Part shown: in pieces, positions 9,075 through 18,135 of the stretch
Layout: each line of letters begins with the position of its first letter
How positions within the stretch are numbered: position 1 is the stretch's first letter
The notes under the pieces: generated by a model
The model's input: only the letters and a program-made list of their open reading frames with translations
What the model was told of the DNA's origin: nothing
Database searches by the model: none
Translations under genes and position numbers: made by a program
Source of the DNA: Halorubrum sp. 2020YC2
GTDB lineage: Archaea > Halobacteriota > Halobacteria > Halobacteriales > Haloferacaceae
Reading direction: 5' to 3'
Length of the DNA stretch: 64,000 bases
Assembly: GCF_018623055.1 (NCBI RefSeq)
Contig: NZ_CP076019.1
Coordinates: 1,550,001-1,614,000, forward strand

Positions 9075-10481
9075 ATGCGAGACGAACACACACGGCGAGC
9101 GTATCTGCGGGGAACCGGTGCCGCGGTCGGCGCGGCCGGACTCACGGGACTGGCCGGCTGTTCCGGCGGGGGAGACGGCGGGGACGGCTCCGACGGATCG
9201 GACGGCTCCGACGGCAGCGGCGGTGGTGGCGGCGACCTCTCCGGCGAGACGATCCGGATCGGCGCGATCCAGCCGACCTCCGGGGATCTTCAGTACTACG
9301 GGCAGATCAGCCTCCGCGGGTTCTACTCCGGGCTAGCGTACAAACACGACCTCGACCCGATCGAGGAGGCCACGCCGGGGACGTACACGGTCGAGCCCGA
9401 GGGGGGGCCGACCTACGAGATAATCGTCGAGGACACCGGGTTCAGCCCGGACACGGCCCAAAGCGTCGCGACCGACCTCGTGGTCGACGAGGAGGTCGAC
9501 GTGCTGTTCGGGGCGTCCTCCTCGGACAGCGCGCGGCGCGTCATCGACACGGTCGTCGACGAGAGCGAAGTCCCGTTCCTCATCGGCCCCGCCGCGGACG
9601 CCGACATCACCGTCAGCGAGGAGTTCTGTCACCCGCTCGCGTTCCGCGCGAGCGAGCACACGGCGATGGACGCGCGCGCCGGCGGCACCTACGTCGCCCG
9701 CGAGTTCGACATCGACACGGTCGCCATCTTCGCGTCGGACAACGCGTTCGGGCAGGGGGTCGCGAACAACTACACCGAGGTGCTGGAGGCCGAGGGCGTG
9801 GAGGTCCTCGAACCCCGGTTCGTCGAGCAGGGGTACTCCGAGTTCGACGGGCTCTTCGAGCAGGCCGTCTCCGACGGCGCGACCGGCGTCGTCGGCGGCT
9901 TCACCGCCGCGACGCTGCCGCAGTTCCTCTCGGCGGCGGTGTCGTACGACATCCAAGTGTTCGGCGGCTTCGCTGCGCTTTTGACCACACAGCTCATCGG
10001 CGGGACCATCGAGTCCGCGCTCGGCGAGGACTTCACCGCGCAGGACATCGAAGAGGCGGGTCTCGGGCCGTTCACTACCCGATACCACTGGAACCAGTAC
10101 GACAACGAGATCAACGACGCGTTCATCGACATGCACACGGAGGCGTACGGCATCGTGCCCGACCTGTTCAGTTCGGGGACGTTCACGATGGCGTCGGCGC
10201 TCGCGCAGGCGGTGAGCGAGGCGGGCTCGACCGACGGCGCCGACGTCGCGGACGCGCTGCGCGGCATGACCGTCGCGGACACGCCGAAGGGCGCCGACGC
10301 GTACACGTTCCAGGAACACAACAACCAGGCGGCCTCGCAGATGACGGTCGCGTGGCCGGTGCCGACGACCGACGAGTTCGCCGACACCTGGGACGCGGCG
10401 ATCATGCCCGGCGAGCCGGAGCAGCGCCTCGACGCCGAGGACGTAATGGTCCCAGAAGAGGACGCGAGCTGCTCGCTGTAA
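9075..10481 (+). CDS. Liv-type ABC transporter substrate-binding lipoprotein
   Basis: 468 residues. A twin-arginine signal (TRRAYLRG) leads to the lipobox LAGC with C29 as the lipidation site, then a flexible Gly/Ser/Asp linker and a type I periplasmic-binding fold (SGETIRIGAIQPTSGDLQYYG, ASDNAFGQGVANNY). This family binds branched-chain amino acids, amides, urea or aromatic acids outside the membrane. It is the first gene of a five-gene operon; its stop codon shares a base with the next start. Given the hydrolase, acyl-CoA ligase and KAS III-like neighbours, a carboxylate or amide substrate may be more likely than leucine (inference). Confidence 0.88.
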   Translation: MRDEHTRRAYLRGTGAAVGAAGLTGLAGCSGGGDGGDGSDGSDGSDGSGGGGGDLSGETIRIGAIQPTSGDLQYYGQISLRGFYSGLAYKHDLDPIEEATPGTYTVEPEGGPTYEIIVEDTGFSPDTAQSVATDLVVDEEVDVLFGASSSDSARRVIDTVVDESEVPFLIGPAADADITVSEEFCHPLAFRASEHTAMDARAGGTYVAREFDIDTVAIFASDNAFGQGVANNYTEVLEAEGVEVLEPRFVEQGYSEFDGLFEQAVSDGATGVVGGFTAATLPQFLSAAVSYDIQVFGGFAALLTTQLIGGTIESALGEDFTAQDIEEAGLGPFTTRYHWNQYDNEINDAFIDMHTEAYGIVPDLFSSGTFTMASALAQAVSEAGSTDGADVADALRGMTVADTPKGADAYTFQEHNNQAASQMTVAWPVPTTDEFADTWDAAIMPGEPEQRLDAEDVMVPEEDASCSL

Positions 10482-11386
10482 TGCTGCTGGAGACCGAGGG
10501 GCTCACGAAGCGCTTCGGCGGCATCACGGCCGTCGACGGCGTCGACTTCGCGTTAGAGGCCGGCGAGCTCTGCTCGATCATCGGCCCGAACGGCGCGGGG
10601 AAGACGACGTTCTTCAACCTGCTTACGGGCGTGTTAGAGCCCTCTGACGGACGGATACGGTTCGACCCGGCGGGCGACGGGGACGGCGGATCGCCGGTCG
10701 ACATCACCGCCGCCTCGCCGGACGAGACGGCGCTCGCGGGGATCCACCGGTCGTACCAGATCACGAACCTGTTCCCGACGCTGTCGGTGCTGGAGAACGT
10801 CCGGGTGGCCGCGCAGGCGGGCCGCGGGAACGACTCCTGGAAACTCTGGCGCAACGTGGCCGACTTCGAGGCCCACTACGCGGAGGCGACCGCGATCCTC
10901 GAGCGGATCGGGCTGGCGGGGGAGGCGGAGACCGTCACGGAAAACCTGAGCCACGGCGAGAAGCGCAGCCTCGAGATCGGCGTCGCGCTCGCCGGCGACC
11001 CGGACCTCCTCCTACTCGACGAGCCGACCGCTGGCGTGTCGAGCGAGGGCGTCGAGGAGGTCGTCGCGCTGATCGAGGACGTGGCCGAAGACCACTCGGT
11101 GATGCTCATCGAGCACAACATGGAGGTGGTGATGGACATCTCCGACCGGATCGCCGTCCTCCACCGCGGCGAACTGATCGCCGACGGGCCGCCCGAGGAC
11201 GTGCGCGGCGACGAAGCCGTTCAGGAGGCGTACCTCGGCGGCTACGGCCGCGAGGAGTCCGAAGACGGACCCGCCGCGGGCGAGGGGAGCGGCGGCGACG
11301 CCGACCGCGACGACGCCGCCGACCGCGACGGCGACGCCGTGGCCGACGGCGGGCGCCGCGCGAGCGCCGGGGGTGAACCGCGGTGA
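10481..11386 (+). CDS. Liv-type ABC transporter ATPase (LivG-like)
   Basis: 301 residues. Walker A GPNGAGKT, Q-loop YQITNLFP, a signature motif in the variant form LSHGEKRSLEIG, Walker B LLLLDEPTAGV and the switch IEHNMEVV mark a LivG-type nucleotide-binding subunit that hydrolyses ATP to drive uptake. The start overlaps the previous stop by one base; the end overlaps the next GTG. The C-terminus has an unusual acidic low-complexity tail of about 45 residues rich in Asp, Ala and Gly, beyond the normal LivG end. Confidence 0.9.
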   Translation: MLLETEGLTKRFGGITAVDGVDFALEAGELCSIIGPNGAGKTTFFNLLTGVLEPSDGRIRFDPAGDGDGGSPVDITAASPDETALAGIHRSYQITNLFPTLSVLENVRVAAQAGRGNDSWKLWRNVADFEAHYAEATAILERIGLAGEAETVTENLSHGEKRSLEIGVALAGDPDLLLLDEPTAGVSSEGVEEVVALIEDVAEDHSVMLIEHNMEVVMDISDRIAVLHRGELIADGPPEDVRGDEAVQEAYLGGYGREESEDGPAAGEGSGGDADRDDAADRDGDAVADGGRRASAGGEPR

Positions 11387-12081
11387 GGACTCTCGAACTC
11401 GACGGCGTCCACACCTACTACGGCGAGAGCCACATCCTCCAGGGGCTGTCGCTGTCGGTCGAGGAGGGCGAGATCGTCGCCTTGGTCGGCCGGAACGGTG
11501 TCGGGAAGACGACGACGCTCCGCACCGCGCTCGGGCTGACGCCGCCCCGCGAGGGGACGGTCCGGTTCGACGGGACGGACGTGACCGGGATGGAGCCCCA
11601 CGAGATCGCGGCCCGCGGAATGGGGTGGGTCCCGGAGGAGCGTCGCGTGTTCTCGCATCTGACGGTCGCGGAGAACCTCCGCGTCGCCGCGCACTCGTCG
11701 GCCGACCCGGACGCGCGGATCGCGGAGGCGTACGAGCTGTTCCCGGCGCTCGACCGCTTCGCGGACAAGGAGGCCGGCGACCTGAGCGGCGGGCAACAGC
11801 AGATGCTCGCCATCGCCCGCGGGATGGTCGGGGACAACGAGCTACTGTTAGTCGACGAGCCGAGCGAGGGGCTCGCGCCGCAGATCGTCGAGGACGTCGT
11901 CGAGGCGCTGCGCGCGGCCTCCGCGGACACGACGATGGTACTGGTCGAGCAGAACTTCCGGCTGGCGATGGATCTGGCCGACCGGTTCTACCTCGTCGAC
12001 CACGGCGTCGTTGTGGAAGCTGGCGAGACGGCCGGCGTCACGAGCGAGGACGAGCGCATCCGGAGGTACCTCACCGCATGA
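11383..12081 (+). CDS. Liv-type ABC transporter ATPase (LivF-like)
   Basis: 232 residues, the normal LivF length, starting at GTG inside the end of the LivG-like gene. Seen: GRNGVGKT (Walker A), LSGGQQQML (signature), LLLVDEPSEGLAP (Walker B with the LivF-typical SEGLAP) and VEQNFRLAMDLADR. It pairs with the LivG-like ATPase as the heterodimeric motor. Its TGA overlaps the permease ATG by two bases, so translation is coupled. Confidence 0.92.
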   Translation: MRTLELDGVHTYYGESHILQGLSLSVEEGEIVALVGRNGVGKTTTLRTALGLTPPREGTVRFDGTDVTGMEPHEIAARGMGWVPEERRVFSHLTVAENLRVAAHSSADPDARIAEAYELFPALDRFADKEAGDLSGGQQQMLAIARGMVGDNELLLVDEPSEGLAPQIVEDVVEALRAASADTTMVLVEQNFRLAMDLADRFYLVDHGVVVEAGETAGVTSEDERIRRYLTA

Positions 12082-13133
12082 GCCCCGGAACGCTCGCCGC
12101 TCCCGTCGTCTCGCAGATCGCACCGCTCGTCGACCCGACCGCGCTCCTCGCGACCGGCGGCGCGGTGGAGGGACTTCAGACCGCGGCCCGCGTGCTCGCC
12201 GAGGGGATCGGCAAGGGCGCGGTGTACTTCACCATCGCCGTCGGGCTGACGCTCGTCTTCGGACTGATGGGCGTGCTCAACTTCGCGCACGGCGCGGTCG
12301 CGATGGTCGGCGCGTACCTCGGCGGGCTGGTGCTCGTCCTCCTCGTCGGCGCGAACACCGGGACGCTCGCGACGATACTCGTCTTCTTCGTCGCGCTGGC
12401 GCTCGTGTTCGCGGTCACGACCGCCGCCGGCAGCGCGATGGAGGTGGCGCTGATCCGACCGATCTACGACCGCACGCCCACCTACCAGATCCTGTTGACG
12501 TTCGGCGTCTCGCTCATCATCGAGGAGGTCGCCCGGATCGTCTTGACGCTCCGCGGGATCCAGCCGGACCCGCAGTGGCAGGCGCCGATGGCCACCGCGC
12601 CGGACGTGCTGCTCGGTCGGACCGAACTGCTCGGGGTCGGCGTCAGGCGGCTGTACCTCTTCGAGGTCGCGATCGGCGCGCTCGTCGCGGTCGCGGTGTG
12701 GGCGTTCCTGACGAAGACGCTGTACGGGCTCTACATCCGCGCCGGCAGCGAGGACACCGAGATGGTCCAGGCGCTCGGCATCGACGTGCGACAGGCGTTC
12801 ACCGTCGTGTTCGGCGTCGGCACCGGACTCGCCGCGGTCGGCGGCGTCCTGCTGATGTGGGACCCGATCTGGGGGCCGAGCGTCCTCCTGAGCGTCGACG
12901 TGCTGCTGTACGCGTTCGTCGTCGTCATCATCGGCGGGCTCGGGAGCTTCACCGGGACGCTCGTCGCAGCGGGCATCGTCGGGATCGCCGACTCGGTGAC
13001 GACGTGGCTGTTCACCACCGGGATCGTCACCTTCCCCGGCCTCTCCGAGGTGACCATTTTCCTCCTGCTCGTGGTGATGCTCATCATCCGCCCGCAGGGG
13101 CTCTACGGCGTCGAGGAGGTGGGGGGCCATTAG
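12078..13133 (+). CDS. Liv-type ABC transporter permease (LivH-like)
   Basis: 351 residues with about eight hydrophobic segments. The LivH signature region VGLTLVFGLMGVLNFAHG is near residue 55-75, and GSFTGTLVAAGIVG is in the C-terminal third. It forms half of the membrane channel. The N-terminal 40 residues extend beyond the first helix. It ends CAT-TAG, and those bases also form the proposed ATT start of the next permease. Confidence 0.9.
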   Translation: MSPGTLAAPVVSQIAPLVDPTALLATGGAVEGLQTAARVLAEGIGKGAVYFTIAVGLTLVFGLMGVLNFAHGAVAMVGAYLGGLVLVLLVGANTGTLATILVFFVALALVFAVTTAAGSAMEVALIRPIYDRTPTYQILLTFGVSLIIEEVARIVLTLRGIQPDPQWQAPMATAPDVLLGRTELLGVGVRRLYLFEVAIGALVAVAVWAFLTKTLYGLYIRAGSEDTEMVQALGIDVRQAFTVVFGVGTGLAAVGGVLLMWDPIWGPSVLLSVDVLLYAFVVVIIGGLGSFTGTLVAAGIVGIADSVTTWLFTTGIVTFPGLSEVTIFLLLVVMLIIRPQGLYGVEEVGGH

Positions 13134-14508
13134 CGACCCCGACCGTTCCGCCGACGAGGGCGCCTCGGTCGAGGGAGACGACCCCGGCGACGATGGCTCC
13201 TCGGCCGACGCGAACGCTCCCGTCGACGCGAACGCTCCCGTCGACGAGGCGGACCCGGTTCCGCCGTCGACCGCGACCGGCGGCCTCGGCGAGCACCTGC
13301 GGGACCACGTCGTTCACGCGGCCGTCATCCTCGGGTTCCTGCTGTATCCGCTGGTCTACGAGGCGCTGCTGGCGACGCCGGCCGCGCCGTTCGCGGAGGC
13401 GTTCCTCCCCGCGATCACGTTCATGGTCGTGGTGTTGTACATGGGGCTGTTCGCGATGAGCTTCGACTTCGTCAGCGGCTACACCGGCTACCTCTCGTTC
13501 GGCCACGCGGCGTTCTTCGGCACGGGCGCGTACTTCGTCGTCCTCGCCGCGAACGGGCAGGTGCCGGGGGTCCCCGGTGGGACGCCGTTCATGATCACGC
13601 TGCTCCTCGGCGCCGTGCTGGCCGGGGTGCTCGCGCTCGTCATCGGGTCGGTGTCGTTCCGGCTCACGGGCGTCTACTTCGCGATGATCACGCTCGGGTT
13701 CGCGCAGGTGATCTACGAGCTGATCCGGTCGTGGGGGTACGTCTCCAGCAACCCGACCGAGGGCGCGACGGTGAGCGGTGACGCGCTCGCCATCGGCGTC
13801 CCCTACGTCGACGCGCTGAGTCTCGACGTGGGGCGGCTCACGGGCGAGAGCGTCGAGAACCTGCTCGGGCTCGGGATCGACCTGTCGGCGACGGTGGTCT
13901 CGTACTACGCGCTCGGGGTCGTCGTGGTGGTCTGCTACTTCGCGATGCAGCGGATCATCCACTCGCCGTTCGGGCGCGTGATGATCGCGATTCGGGAGAA
14001 CGAGGAACGGGCGCGCGCCGTCGGCTACGCGACCTACCGGTTCAAACTGGCCGCGTTCGCCATCAGCGGCTTCTTCGGGGCGATCGCTGGCGGGGTCTTC
14101 GCCGCCTACTCGCGGTCGGTCGCGCCAGACGGGACGTTCTACTTCCTCGTCACCGCCGACGCGCTGATCACGACGATCGTGGGCGGGTTCGGCACCCTCG
14201 CTGGCCCGATCTACGGGACCCTGTTCAATCAGGGGTTAGCGGACGTCCTCTCCACCGAGAGCGGCGGGATCGCGACGCTGCTGCGCGAGGGACTCCCGGC
14301 GAGCGTCCTCGAAGCGGACCTCTTCGGGGTCAGTCTGGAGCTGTTCGTCAACACCGCGGTCGACGGGCGCGCCCCGCTGTACCTCGGGATCGTCTTCGTG
14401 CTGTTCGTGCTGTTCGTCCCGAACGGCATCCTCGGGACGCTTCGCGACCGGCTCGGCGGCACCGTCGGGAAGCGGCTCCCGGACTACCTGCGGCGCTATC
14501 GGAGGTAG
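13129..14508 (+). CDS. Liv-type ABC transporter permease (LivM-like), probable ATT start
   Basis: The conserved permease part (FDFVSGYTGYLSFGHAAFFG; LTGVYFAMITLGFAQVIYEL) is clear. The first ATG in frame (13423) falls inside the second hydrophobic segment, so it would delete the first helix (HAAVILGFLLYPLVYEALL). Upstream the frame stays open to a stop at 13075, and no ATG, GTG or TTG exists. The best start is ATT at 13129, seven bases after a strong GGAGGTG and overlapping the LivH stop. That gives 459 residues with an acidic N-terminal tail carrying the repeat DANAPV twice. A one-base error hiding an ordinary start cannot be excluded. Confidence 0.75.
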   Translation: MSDPDRSADEGASVEGDDPGDDGSSADANAPVDANAPVDEADPVPPSTATGGLGEHLRDHVVHAAVILGFLLYPLVYEALLATPAAPFAEAFLPAITFMVVVLYMGLFAMSFDFVSGYTGYLSFGHAAFFGTGAYFVVLAANGQVPGVPGGTPFMITLLLGAVLAGVLALVIGSVSFRLTGVYFAMITLGFAQVIYELIRSWGYVSSNPTEGATVSGDALAIGVPYVDALSLDVGRLTGESVENLLGLGIDLSATVVSYYALGVVVVVCYFAMQRIIHSPFGRVMIAIRENEERARAVGYATYRFKLAAFAISGFFGAIAGGVFAAYSRSVAPDGTFYFLVTADALITTIVGGFGTLAGPIYGTLFNQGLADVLSTESGGIATLLREGLPASVLEADLFGVSLELFVNTAVDGRAPLYLGIVFVLFVLFVPNGILGTLRDRLGGTVGKRLPDYLRRYRR

Positions 14509-14649
14509 CGTTGTGGGGCGCGGGCCTACCGGCTCGAACTCTGCGGTGTCAGTACGCACAACGGCGACGAATCACGATGCGGACACACGACACATGATCG
14601 ACACCACGCGACGCGGCGAACCGAATCGAACGCGACGTGGGGGACACCG

Positions 14650-15708
14650 ATGACCGTCGGTATCACCGGAATCGGGACGTACGTCCCGGACGAGATCATC
14701 ACGGGCGAGGCCATCGCGGCCGAGAGCGGTATCCCCGAGGAGGTGGTCGTCGAGAAGATGGGCGTCCGCGAGAAGCACGTCTGCCCGCCCGACGGCGACC
14801 ACGCGACCGACATGTCCGTGACGGCGGCCGAGGCCGCGCTCGCGGACGCGGACGTGGACCCGACCGACCTCGACGCCGTCGTCTACCACGGATCCGAGTA
14901 CAAGGACCACGTCGTCTGGTCGGCGGCGGCCGCGATCACCGACCGCTTGGGCGCGACGAACGCCTACGCGACCGAGAGTTACACGCTCTGTGCGGGCGCG
15001 CCGATCGCGTTGCGACAGATGACCGCGCAGCTAGAGACCGAGCCGATCGACACCGCGCTGCTCGTCGCCGCCAGCCGCGAGGAGGACCTCGTCGACTACG
15101 GCAACGAGGACAGCTCGTTCATGTTCAACTTCGGCAGCGGCGCGAGCGCGTTCGTCGTCGAGGCGGCGGACGACGAGGCGTCGGACAACGGGGTCGAAAG
15201 CGATCCCTTCGACGGCCGAGCGCGGGCGACCGTCCTCGCCAGCGCGGCCGAGACCGACGGCTCGTTCGCCGACGACGTGGTGATGCCCGCGGGCGGGTCG
15301 AAGCGCCCGGCGAGCGGGGAGACGGTCCGCGAGGGGCTCCACACACTCGACGTGCCCGACCCCGAGGGAATGAAGGAACGCTTGGGGCCGGTGTCGCTGC
15401 CAGCGTACCTCTCCGTCGCCGACACCGCCTTGGAGCGGTCCGGGTTCGACCGCGACGACCTCGACTTCGTCGCGCTCACGCACATGAAGCGGTCGTTCCA
15501 CGAGCGCGTCCTCGACGAGCTCGGCCTCGACCCCGCGGGCGACGGCTACTACCTCGACGAGTACGGCCACGTCCAGAGCGTCGACCAGGCGCTCGCGGTG
15601 GAGCGCGGCGCCGAGACGGGTCGGCTCAAACCGGGCGACCTCGTCTGTCTGCTCGCGGCCGGGACCGGCTACACCTGGTCCGCGACCGTGCTCCGGTGGC
15701 GAGGCTAA
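14650..15708 (+). CDS. KAS III / HMG-CoA-synthase-like condensing enzyme
   Basis: 352 residues of the thiolase superfamily. Seen: the nucleophile C114 in ESYTLCAGAPIAL, a His in ALTHMKRSFHE, a second His in DEYGHVQS, and a C-terminal glycine loop LLAAGTGYTW. Such enzymes (3-oxoacyl-ACP synthase III or HMG-CoA synthase-like) join an acyl-thioester to a second acyl unit. The second His-x-x-Asn region is not the classical FabH form, so the reaction is uncertain. It follows the Liv operon by about 140 bp in the same direction and may belong to the same pathway (inference). Confidence 0.8.
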   Translation: MTVGITGIGTYVPDEIITGEAIAAESGIPEEVVVEKMGVREKHVCPPDGDHATDMSVTAAEAALADADVDPTDLDAVVYHGSEYKDHVVWSAAAAITDRLGATNAYATESYTLCAGAPIALRQMTAQLETEPIDTALLVAASREEDLVDYGNEDSSFMFNFGSGASAFVVEAADDEASDNGVESDPFDGRARATVLASAAETDGSFADDVVMPAGGSKRPASGETVREGLHTLDVPDPEGMKERLGPVSLPAYLSVADTALERSGFDRDDLDFVALTHMKRSFHERVLDELGLDPAGDGYYLDEYGHVQSVDQALAVERGAETGRLKPGDLVCLLAAGTGYTWSATVLRWRG

Positions 15709-15710
15709 CC

Positions 15711-15824
15711 GCTTATAAATAGTTGACTGTGGGTCGGTGGCGGATACCTCCGAAACCTCGACCGCTCGCTTATAAATGGCTGAGAGCGGATCGGCGACGA
15801 ACACCTCCAAAGCCCCAGTCGCGA
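15711..15824 (+). repeat. Two tandem 57-bp TATA-bearing head units of copy A
   Basis: Two consecutive units each begin GCTTATAAAT and run through a GATCGG-CG-GAACACCTCC-AAGCC-like stretch. The period is exactly 57 bp, the same as in copy B. The first unit has drifted, while the second leads directly into stem I. Each carries a TATA-like box, so the head could be a duplicated promoter (inference). Confidence 0.65.
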
Positions 15825-16150
15825 GGACTCGCGCGGCTCGTTGCGCGCCTCACTCGGTCGCTCCGCTCCCTCGTTCCGGTGTCGGCGGCGGCGGCGCCGC
15901 CGGCTTTCCGTGGCGCGTAGCGCCACGCTACTTACGTCGCCGTGCTTCGCCCTCGCGACTGCCCCTTTGAGTCCCGCCCCGCACAGCACCGAAGCCTCAC
16001 GCCTCCCCAGCCTCGTCGGCCGGTCTCCGCTTCGCTCCGACCGGCCGACTCCAGCGAGAATCGAAGATTCTCTGGCAGCCGGCGGCTTCGCCGCCGGCGA
16101 CCTCGCGCGTGCGACTCGCGCCCTGTGGGCGCTCGTCGGCACGCGCCACC
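15711..16150 (+). repeat. Dispersed covarying stem-loop element, copy A (candidate structured RNA)
   Basis: Fills the gap between two convergent genes. Layout: two 57-bp head units with TTATAAAT, stem I arms at 15816-15826 (CAGTCGCGAGG) and 15951-15961, the C-rich core GCCCCTTTGAGTCCC with CCTCCCCAGCCTCGTC, stem II at 16015-16023/16041-16049, and stem III GCGCGTGC/GCACGCGC at 16105-16112/16139-16146. It also holds copy-specific hairpins such as GAGAATCGAAGATTCTC and GCCGGCGGCTTCGCCGCCGGC. The arms differ from those of the other four copies but stay complementary, which favours a selected structure. No reading frame is shared by the copies. The element ends 57 bp before the MaoC gene's stop. 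Confidence 0.8.
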
Positions 16151-16206
16151 TCCCCCTCTTTTCGTTTATTTATAAGCCGTATTGGCCGAGCGTCCGCCGT
16201 CGTGGG

Positions 16207-16617
16207 TCACTCACCGCTTCCGTGCGGCACCGACAACACCGTCGCCTCGCCCGAGAGGACGCGCTCGTCGCGCTCGGGGACGGTCGCGGTGGTCTCGACC
16301 GCGAGCCGGTCGTCGCCCAGGTCCTCGGTGACGCGGACGGTCGCCTCGACCGTCTCGCCGGGGAAAACCGGCTTCTCGAAGGACAGGTCCTGCGAGAGGT
16401 AGACGATGTCGCCGGAGAGCCGCGCGAGCGCGCCGGAGACGACCGCCGCCGACAAGATTCCGTGCGCGACGCGGCCGCCGAACATCGTCTCGGCGGCGTA
16501 CTCGTCGTCGAGGTGGATCGGGTTCTCGTCGCCGGAAACGGCCGCGAACGTCTCTATCGTCTCATCGGTGATCGCTACCTCGTGGGTCGCCGTCTCGCCG
16601 ACCGTCGCGACTGGCAT
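16207..16617 (-). CDS. MaoC-family (R)-enoyl-CoA hydratase-like protein
   Basis: 136 residues, the normal length for a single hot-dog hydratase. The hydratase-2 motif is complete: SGDENPIHLDDEYA with the catalytic pair D30 and H35, followed by FGGRVAHGILSAA. It adds water to trans-2-enoyl-CoA, as PhaJ-type enzymes do in fatty-acid breakdown or polyhydroxyalkanoate supply. Its 3' end faces copy A of the dispersed element; upstream is a GlpA-like dehydrogenase on the same strand. Confidence 0.88.
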   Translation of the reverse strand: MPVATVGETATHEVAITDETIETFAAVSGDENPIHLDDEYAAETMFGGRVAHGILSAAVVSGALARLSGDIVYLSQDLSFEKPVFPGETVEATVRVTEDLGDDRLAVETTATVPERDERVLSGEATVLSVPHGSGE

Positions 16618-16711
16618 ACCGATCGGTCGCGCCGTCGGGCCCTCAACCCCGTGGTTCAGCCTCGAACCCGCGTCGGCACGCGGCCGCGACGCGCCCGGAG
16701 GCGTCCGTCGG

Positions 16712-17944
16712 TCAGTCGTCCGCCGGCGCGTCGACCACGCCGGCGTCGGTGGGGTTCGCCCCGCCGTACTCCTCGACGAGTTCGTCCAGCCGCTCGGGGT
16801 CGTCGGCGTGAGCGAGGGGCTCTTCGGCGGTCTCGCAGTCGGCCTCGACCCCCAGCCGGTCGCAGACGCGGTCGACCGTCGTCTCGGCCATCTGCCGATA
16901 GGTGGTCAGTTTCCCGCCCACGACGCTGTACAGCCCGGCCGCGCCGTCGCGCTCGTGGTCGAGCAGCGTGAAGCCGCGCGAGATGCCGCGACGGTCCTCC
17001 CCCGACTCGTCGGGCGCGTATAGGGGTCGGACGCCCCACCACGTCCGAACGGTCGGCGCGTCGGCAACGGCGGGGAGCATCGCGGCGCACTCCTCGACCG
17101 AGCGCTCGACCTCCCAGTCGGCGCGCTCGTAGTCGTCGGGGTCCGAGACGGGGACGCTCGTCGTCCCCAACACGACCTCGCCGTCGTGGGGCACGACGAT
17201 ATCGCCGTCGTCGGGGTCGCGGCACCGGTTCAACACGGGGCCTAACCCCTCGTGTTCCACCGAGACCATCACGCCGCGGCTCGGCGCCATGCCGACCTCG
17301 ACGCCGGCCATCTCCGCGATCGAGTCCGCCCACGCGCCGGTGGCGTTGACGACGACATCGGGCGAGAGCGCCGCGTCCACGTCGCCGCCGACGCGGACCG
17401 ATTCGACCGCGCCGTCGCGGACCGTCACGTCCTCGACCGGCGCGTGCGGGTGGACGGTCGCGCCGCGGCGCTCGGCGTCAGCGGCGTTGGCGGCGACCAG
17501 CCGAGAGGGGTAGATGACGCCGTCGGGGACGCGGAACGCCTCCTCGACGTCGTCCGCGAGCCCCGGCGCCGCCTCGCGGGCGGCGTCGGCGTCGAGCCGC
17601 TCCGTCTCGATCCCGACCGCCTCGCAGGCCGCGACCTTCTCCTCGAAGTAGTCCGGGTCGTCGCCGGCGAGTCGGACGAACAGGCCGCCCGTCTCGCGGA
17701 CGCAGGCGCCGGCGATATCGCGGAGCGTCCGGTTCTCCTCGATGCACTCGCGGGCGCCCTCGGCGTCGGCCTCCGCGTAGCGGGCCCCGCTGTGGAGGAG
17801 GCCGTGCGAGCGCCCGGAGGTCCCGCTCCCGAGTCCGCCGCGGTCGACGAGCGTCGCGTCGACGCCGCGCGCGGCCAGGTCCCGGGCGATCCCGGTCCCC
17901 GTCGCGCCGCCGCCGATCACGAGGGCGGTCGGACCGTCGCTCAC
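16712..17944 (-). CDS. Short FAD-dependent glycerol-3-phosphate dehydrogenase-like protein (GlpA-like)
   Basis: 410 residues from a GTG start. The FAD-binding GGGATGTGIARDLAARG (about 11-27) and the DAO-type core follow, with GTSGRSHGLLHSGARYA and VVGGKLTTYRQMAE typical of glycerol-3-phosphate dehydrogenases. Full GlpA proteins are usually 550 residues or more, with a C-terminal cysteine-rich domain; this one ends shortly after the catalytic domain and has no cysteine cluster. It oxidises glycerol-3-phosphate or a related hydroxy acid. No glpB, glpC or glycerol kinase is adjacent, so it is probably a paralogue of the main enzyme. Confidence 0.78.
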   Translation of the reverse strand: MSDGPTALVIGGGATGTGIARDLAARGVDATLVDRGGLGSGTSGRSHGLLHSGARYAEADAEGARECIEENRTLRDIAGACVRETGGLFVRLAGDDPDYFEEKVAACEAVGIETERLDADAAREAAPGLADDVEEAFRVPDGVIYPSRLVAANAADAERRGATVHPHAPVEDVTVRDGAVESVRVGGDVDAALSPDVVVNATGAWADSIAEMAGVEVGMAPSRGVMVSVEHEGLGPVLNRCRDPDDGDIVVPHDGEVVLGTTSVPVSDPDDYERADWEVERSVEECAAMLPAVADAPTVRTWWGVRPLYAPDESGEDRRGISRGFTLLDHERDGAAGLYSVVGGKLTTYRQMAETTVDRVCDRLGVEADCETAEEPLAHADDPERLDELVEEYGGANPTDAGVVDAPADD

Positions 17945-18135
17945 GCGGCGGTCACCCCGGTTCGGACCCGACCGCGTTCCGCGGCGCGACGCCGTCTGCT
18001 CGGCTCGGTGTCGAACATGCGATCGGTACGCGCTGCGGTCACTTGAGGCTGCCGTCGGACATGTACGAAAACCAACGTTCCAACGGCTCTGTAGTCGGAA
18101 TATCGGTTATCCTGAAGCGAAGGAGAACGGGACTA

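Noticed and set aside
9071-11386. A 771-residue frame covering the substrate-binding gene and LivG
   Set aside because: The first 470 residues are an Arg-rich out-of-frame reading of the substrate-binding gene; the true LivG start is at 10481.
11373-13133. A 586-residue frame joining LivF and LivH
   Set aside because: Only the part from 12078 is LivH; the rest is an out-of-frame reading of LivF.
15723-16175. Short frames inside the dispersed element (also at 27650-27853, 36042-36278, 50391-50801) giving peptides with an IYKR-type motif
   Set aside because: They arise from the conserved heads and stems read backwards; frames and lengths are not kept between copies and substitutions follow base pairing, not codons.
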